From Leptospiraceae bacterium (lineage in GTDB: Bacteria; Spirochaetota; Leptospiria; Leptospirales; Leptospiraceae): DNA of 16,796 bases. The position numbers were made by a program, and so were the translations under genes. Below, in pieces: positions 14,600 to 16,796 of this stretch (within the stretch, counting starts at the first letter, position 1; the number at the start of each line of letters is the position of its first letter). The notes under the pieces were generated by a model. That model searched no databases and had not been told where the DNA came from. It saw only the letters and a program-made list of their open reading frames with translations. Location: contig JADJFV010000012.1 in assembly GCA_016708435.1 (NCBI GenBank), forward strand, positions 1-16,796, read 5' to 3'.

Positions 14600-15712
14600 T
14601 TATCTCATCTGTCTTCTTTGGAATAGGAACTAATTCCAAACCACTATAAATGAGGTGAGATATAATTAGAGGGCACAATTATTCAAAACCAACTCATTTA
14701 GCTTCGCTCCAAAATTGAAAACCCCCTTATTCATCGCATTTTACAGCGTGAGTGGGAGGCAAAAATCATTCCACGATACTGGGAAATTTCCAATTCTAAA
14801 TAATTCATTTTGGGAAACGGATACATGGGAACTGGAGAAACACATCAAAATAAAGGGGAATATTTCCGTGGTCAAAACATCTTTCCCGTTTCTACAAAAA
14901 CTTGCTACGACCAAACGTTCCTTGAATCGAAAGAATACATAGAACTATCGGAAGAAAATACTTAGATTGTCTCCTTGAAACTTAAATCCAAATAGAATCG
15001 CTGCTCCCATCTAAACCAACAGAGACACCCAATTAAAAATGGCGCCAGTCCAATTCAATAAATATTCGAAAAAGTAGAAATAGGAGCTAGTTGAATCCTT
15101 AAATGGTGCGCTCTTCAATTTCCTAATAAACGTCATTGAGTGAACAAAAAGCATGATAATAGAAAATACAATGAGTCCGGGAACTGCCATTTCAAAATCG
15201 TTCTTTGTTCCCGAACTTCCTGAAAATGTTTCGTTGTATTGAATGAATTTTTTTACTTTTGCAATTTTATAAGCAAAGGATTCCATTTCGAGAATAACAA
15301 GCGTTACCCCAACAAGATACATCGGGTTGGTCATGTCTCCTGTCATTTCCGGCTTGAATTGTATGATTCCAATTTTCTGATTTACTTTTTCTAAGATTCT
15401 GAAAAGTTTCCTGGAAGAACAAAACCTGCATGAATCTTTTTCTTTCAGTAAACTTTTTAATACTTCTCTATCCTTTGCATCTGTGATTTGAAAAACATTC
15501 AAGTCATTCTTCTTTTGTGTTTTTAAATTTCAATCCATTCTTTGCTGTAAGATTTTCCCAAAAGCCTCGATCTAAATTTTCAATTCCAATGCTTAAAGAA
15601 TTCATTCCACCCGGAAAACATCCAATATAAAAATACAAAAAAAGGAGATGCAATAAATGTACTAATCAAAGGCCAAGTTCAAATTGATCTAAGAGGGTTT
15701 TTAACAAAGCCA
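14600..15712 (-). pseudogene. ABC-2 type transporter permease, many frameshifts
   Basis: Read across frames this is one ABC-2 permease of about 370 residues, the usual length. The N-terminus has a membrane helix (TFIASPFFVFLYWMFSGW) and then an extracytoplasmic part with IENLDRGFWENLTAKNGLKF, KDREVLKSLLKEK, a shifted-frame KIHAGFVLPGNFSES and MTGDMTNPMYLVGVTL. The longest open piece is 15011-15502. The second half includes FEMAVPGLIVFSIIML, then in further frames FKFQGDNLSIF, VVASFCRNGKDVLTTEIFPF, RIGNFPVSWNDF and NAMNKGVFNFGAKLNE, and it ends LFQRRQMR with a stop at 14600. The conserved order of domain blocks supports a gene recently intact or mis-sequenced. It pairs with the ATPase just upstream; the substrate is unknown (drug or lipid exporters are typical). 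Confidence 0.72.
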
Positions 15713-16469
15713 GATATTCATTCTCGTAGACTCCTTCCTGTCAAGCTAATAAAAATATCTTCTAGAGGTATCTTGTCTGATTTTAAACCCTTTCAAGTGA
15801 ATTCCTTCTTTTGAAATGATATTTAGAATTTATGTCTAATTTCTCTTTGATATTTTTTCCAGAAATAAAAATTCGACTCTTTGTTACTTTACAGTTTGTT
15901 GAGTGTAACGAGACTTATTTCATAGCTTATCTGCATTAAACCCCACCCTGAATTTCCTAGTTCTAGAATTTCCCCCTTCCGTATTTGTCTTTTATTTCGG
16001 GGTCATGCATTAGAGCGAGTAAAATATTGAGTCTTCTTTGCATTCCTCCTGATAGATTCGAAGCGATTTCGTTTTTCTTTGCTTCAAGTCCTAATTGTTC
16101 TAGAAGGGCAGACTTCCTACTCCCGGAAGTTTTACGGTCCGTAAATATCTCCCATAAAAACCAATTGCTCTTTACAATAAGAAGTTTCCAGACAAGATTC
16201 TGTGGACAAATTCCAACTCGGTCACGGTTTTTTATCTTCTGTTGCAACTACTCTTCCGCAAGAAAAAGATTTTGCCATTATCCGCCTCTGAGACTCCTGC
16301 TATCCTCATAGATATGAGCGTGTTTTTTCCTGCTCCATTCGACAGAGTAATCCGAATAATTCGCCAGAATAAATTTCTAAGTTTATGTTTTGAAATGCTT
16401 TGAAATCACCAAAGTTTTATTTAGATTTTCAATCTTTAAAACTACAGTCTTAGATGGATTAATTTCCAA
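15707..16469 (-). pseudogene. ABC transporter ATP-binding protein, broken and internally shortened
   Basis: Across frames: a TTG start near 16469 (EINPSKTVVLKIENLNKT), a Walker A stretch SNGAGKNTLIS at about 16317-16350, a Q-loop region GICPQNLVWKLL, the signature LSGGMQRRLNILLALMHDP at 16002-16058, and the C-terminal IPLEDIFISLTGRSLRE typical of ABC-2-partner ATPases, ending near 15707. Between about 15990 and 15760 I can find no Walker B (ILDEPT) or His-loop in any frame, and the space is too short for them by roughly 200 bases. A real internal deletion or rearrangement is therefore likely, in addition to single-base indels. It lies directly before the permease and would energise it. Confidence 0.75.
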
Positions 16470-16521
16470 CTCTACTCTCGTCTAATTCAGCCAATTGCTG
16501 TTCGAGTCTCACTTCGACTAA

Positions 16522-16796
16522 CTACCGGGGTTTGAGGCTGTTCACTCTGCCCGATCGCTTCTTCGTACCGTGATTTACATTTATATTCCAACCGGATACA
16601 TAATGAAGACAAGTATGATGACTATTCACAAAGTATTTGAACTGCTTTTTGGTTTTGGATAAGCCCATGCAGAAGGAGGATGCATGCAAGGCCTTTTCTA
16701 ATCTAGCAATTTTACGCATTCTCTTGATTATCTTTTCATATTGACAACAATCTATCATCGGATCTGCTAACTCTGCGTCGAAGTTCTTTTTCTCAA
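16522..16796 (-). pseudogene. Possible C-terminal part of an ABC-F ATPase (cut by window end)
   Basis: From the window edge the frame reads EKKNFDAELADPMIDCC, then QYEKIIKRMRKIARLEKALH, a charged helical stretch resembling the C-terminal coiled coil of ABC-F proteins (DAELADPE..YEKI...IARLEKEL). After that the frame becomes Cys/His-rich and loses this character, which suggests another frameshift. ABC-F proteins act on ribosomes or in antibiotic resistance and are not transporters. The evidence is a short pattern only; another coiled-coil protein is possible. Confidence 0.35.

Noticed and set aside
14618..14641. Hairpin TTTGGAAT...ATTCCAAA as a terminator between permease and hppA
   Set aside because: It falls inside the permease's last codons, has no T-run after it, and is weak.
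14715..14942. Plus-strand 75-residue frame
   Set aside because: The minus strand here reads as the C-terminal half of the ABC-2 permease (VVASFCRNGKDV, NFPVSWNDF), so this is a shadow.
15640..15820. Plus-strand frame reading KNTKKGDAINVLIKGQ and VKLIKISSRGIL, resembling a PilZ-type protein
   Set aside because: The opposite strand here encodes the end of the ABC ATPase (LEDIFISLTGRSLRE) and the first helix of the permease, which fit their neighbours, so the plus-strand frame is antisense.

Overview
The window is AT-rich bacterial DNA, probably from a Leptospira-like spirochaete. That placement is an inference: it rests on the wording of the pyrophosphatase, the abundance of small lipoproteins and the base composition, and no rRNA or other decisive marker is present. 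Nearly every gene lies on the minus strand, so the text reads most naturally from high to low coordinates.

Region 1-7430 is a nitrite/nitric-oxide respiration and defence block. It holds a broken NnrS-like membrane protein (1-1277), a short beta-carbonic-anhydrase-like protein (1427-1750), a SCO/SenC copper chaperone (1979-2546, two frameshifts), a NirV-type protein (2638-3435) and a copper nitrite reductase NirK with a C-terminal cytochrome c domain (3432-4840, one frameshift). Further up are an RIC/ScdA di-iron repair protein (5409-6113), NorF- and NorE-like accessory subunits (6188-7008) and a hemerythrin fragment. Perfect FNR/DNR-type boxes (TTGAT-N4-ATCAA) lie upstream of nirK and of the RIC gene, which supports one low-oxygen/NO regulon. 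The nitric oxide reductase core genes norB and norC are not in the window.

Region 5290-11225 carries the most unusual signal: five copies, all in one orientation, of a previously unrecognised (to me) repeat called R1-R5 here. On the gene strand each copy runs from an AAATTTTACCCC end to an ATG followed by a short conserved reading frame (M-G/R-E-V...); most copies also have a recognisable ribosome binding site. Three copies are joined directly to 5'-truncated gene fragments (ribA, hemerythrin, an unknown protein) and supply their start codons. R2 and R5 also contain a 108-110 bp insert at the same point. The inserts share one half, while the other half forms a long hairpin whose stem sequence differs but still pairs perfectly. 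Between the repeats lie small lipoproteins, a DUF2442 protein and a secreted protein of unknown function.

Region 11400-12360 is mostly non-coding: an IS91-type transposase remnant, a 28-bp-arm inverted repeat nested in a second inverted repeat, further palindromes, and the terminator of hppA. Region 12374-16796 holds a membrane pyrophosphatase (K+-dependent type by sequence), an ABC-2 permease, an ABC ATPase and the end of what may be an ABC-F protein. All of these are split by many single-base indels although the protein wording is well preserved.

Indels are dense at both ends of the window and rare in the middle. This looks more like uncorrected sequencing error near the ends of a contig than gene decay, although the ABC ATPase also seems to lack a real internal segment.
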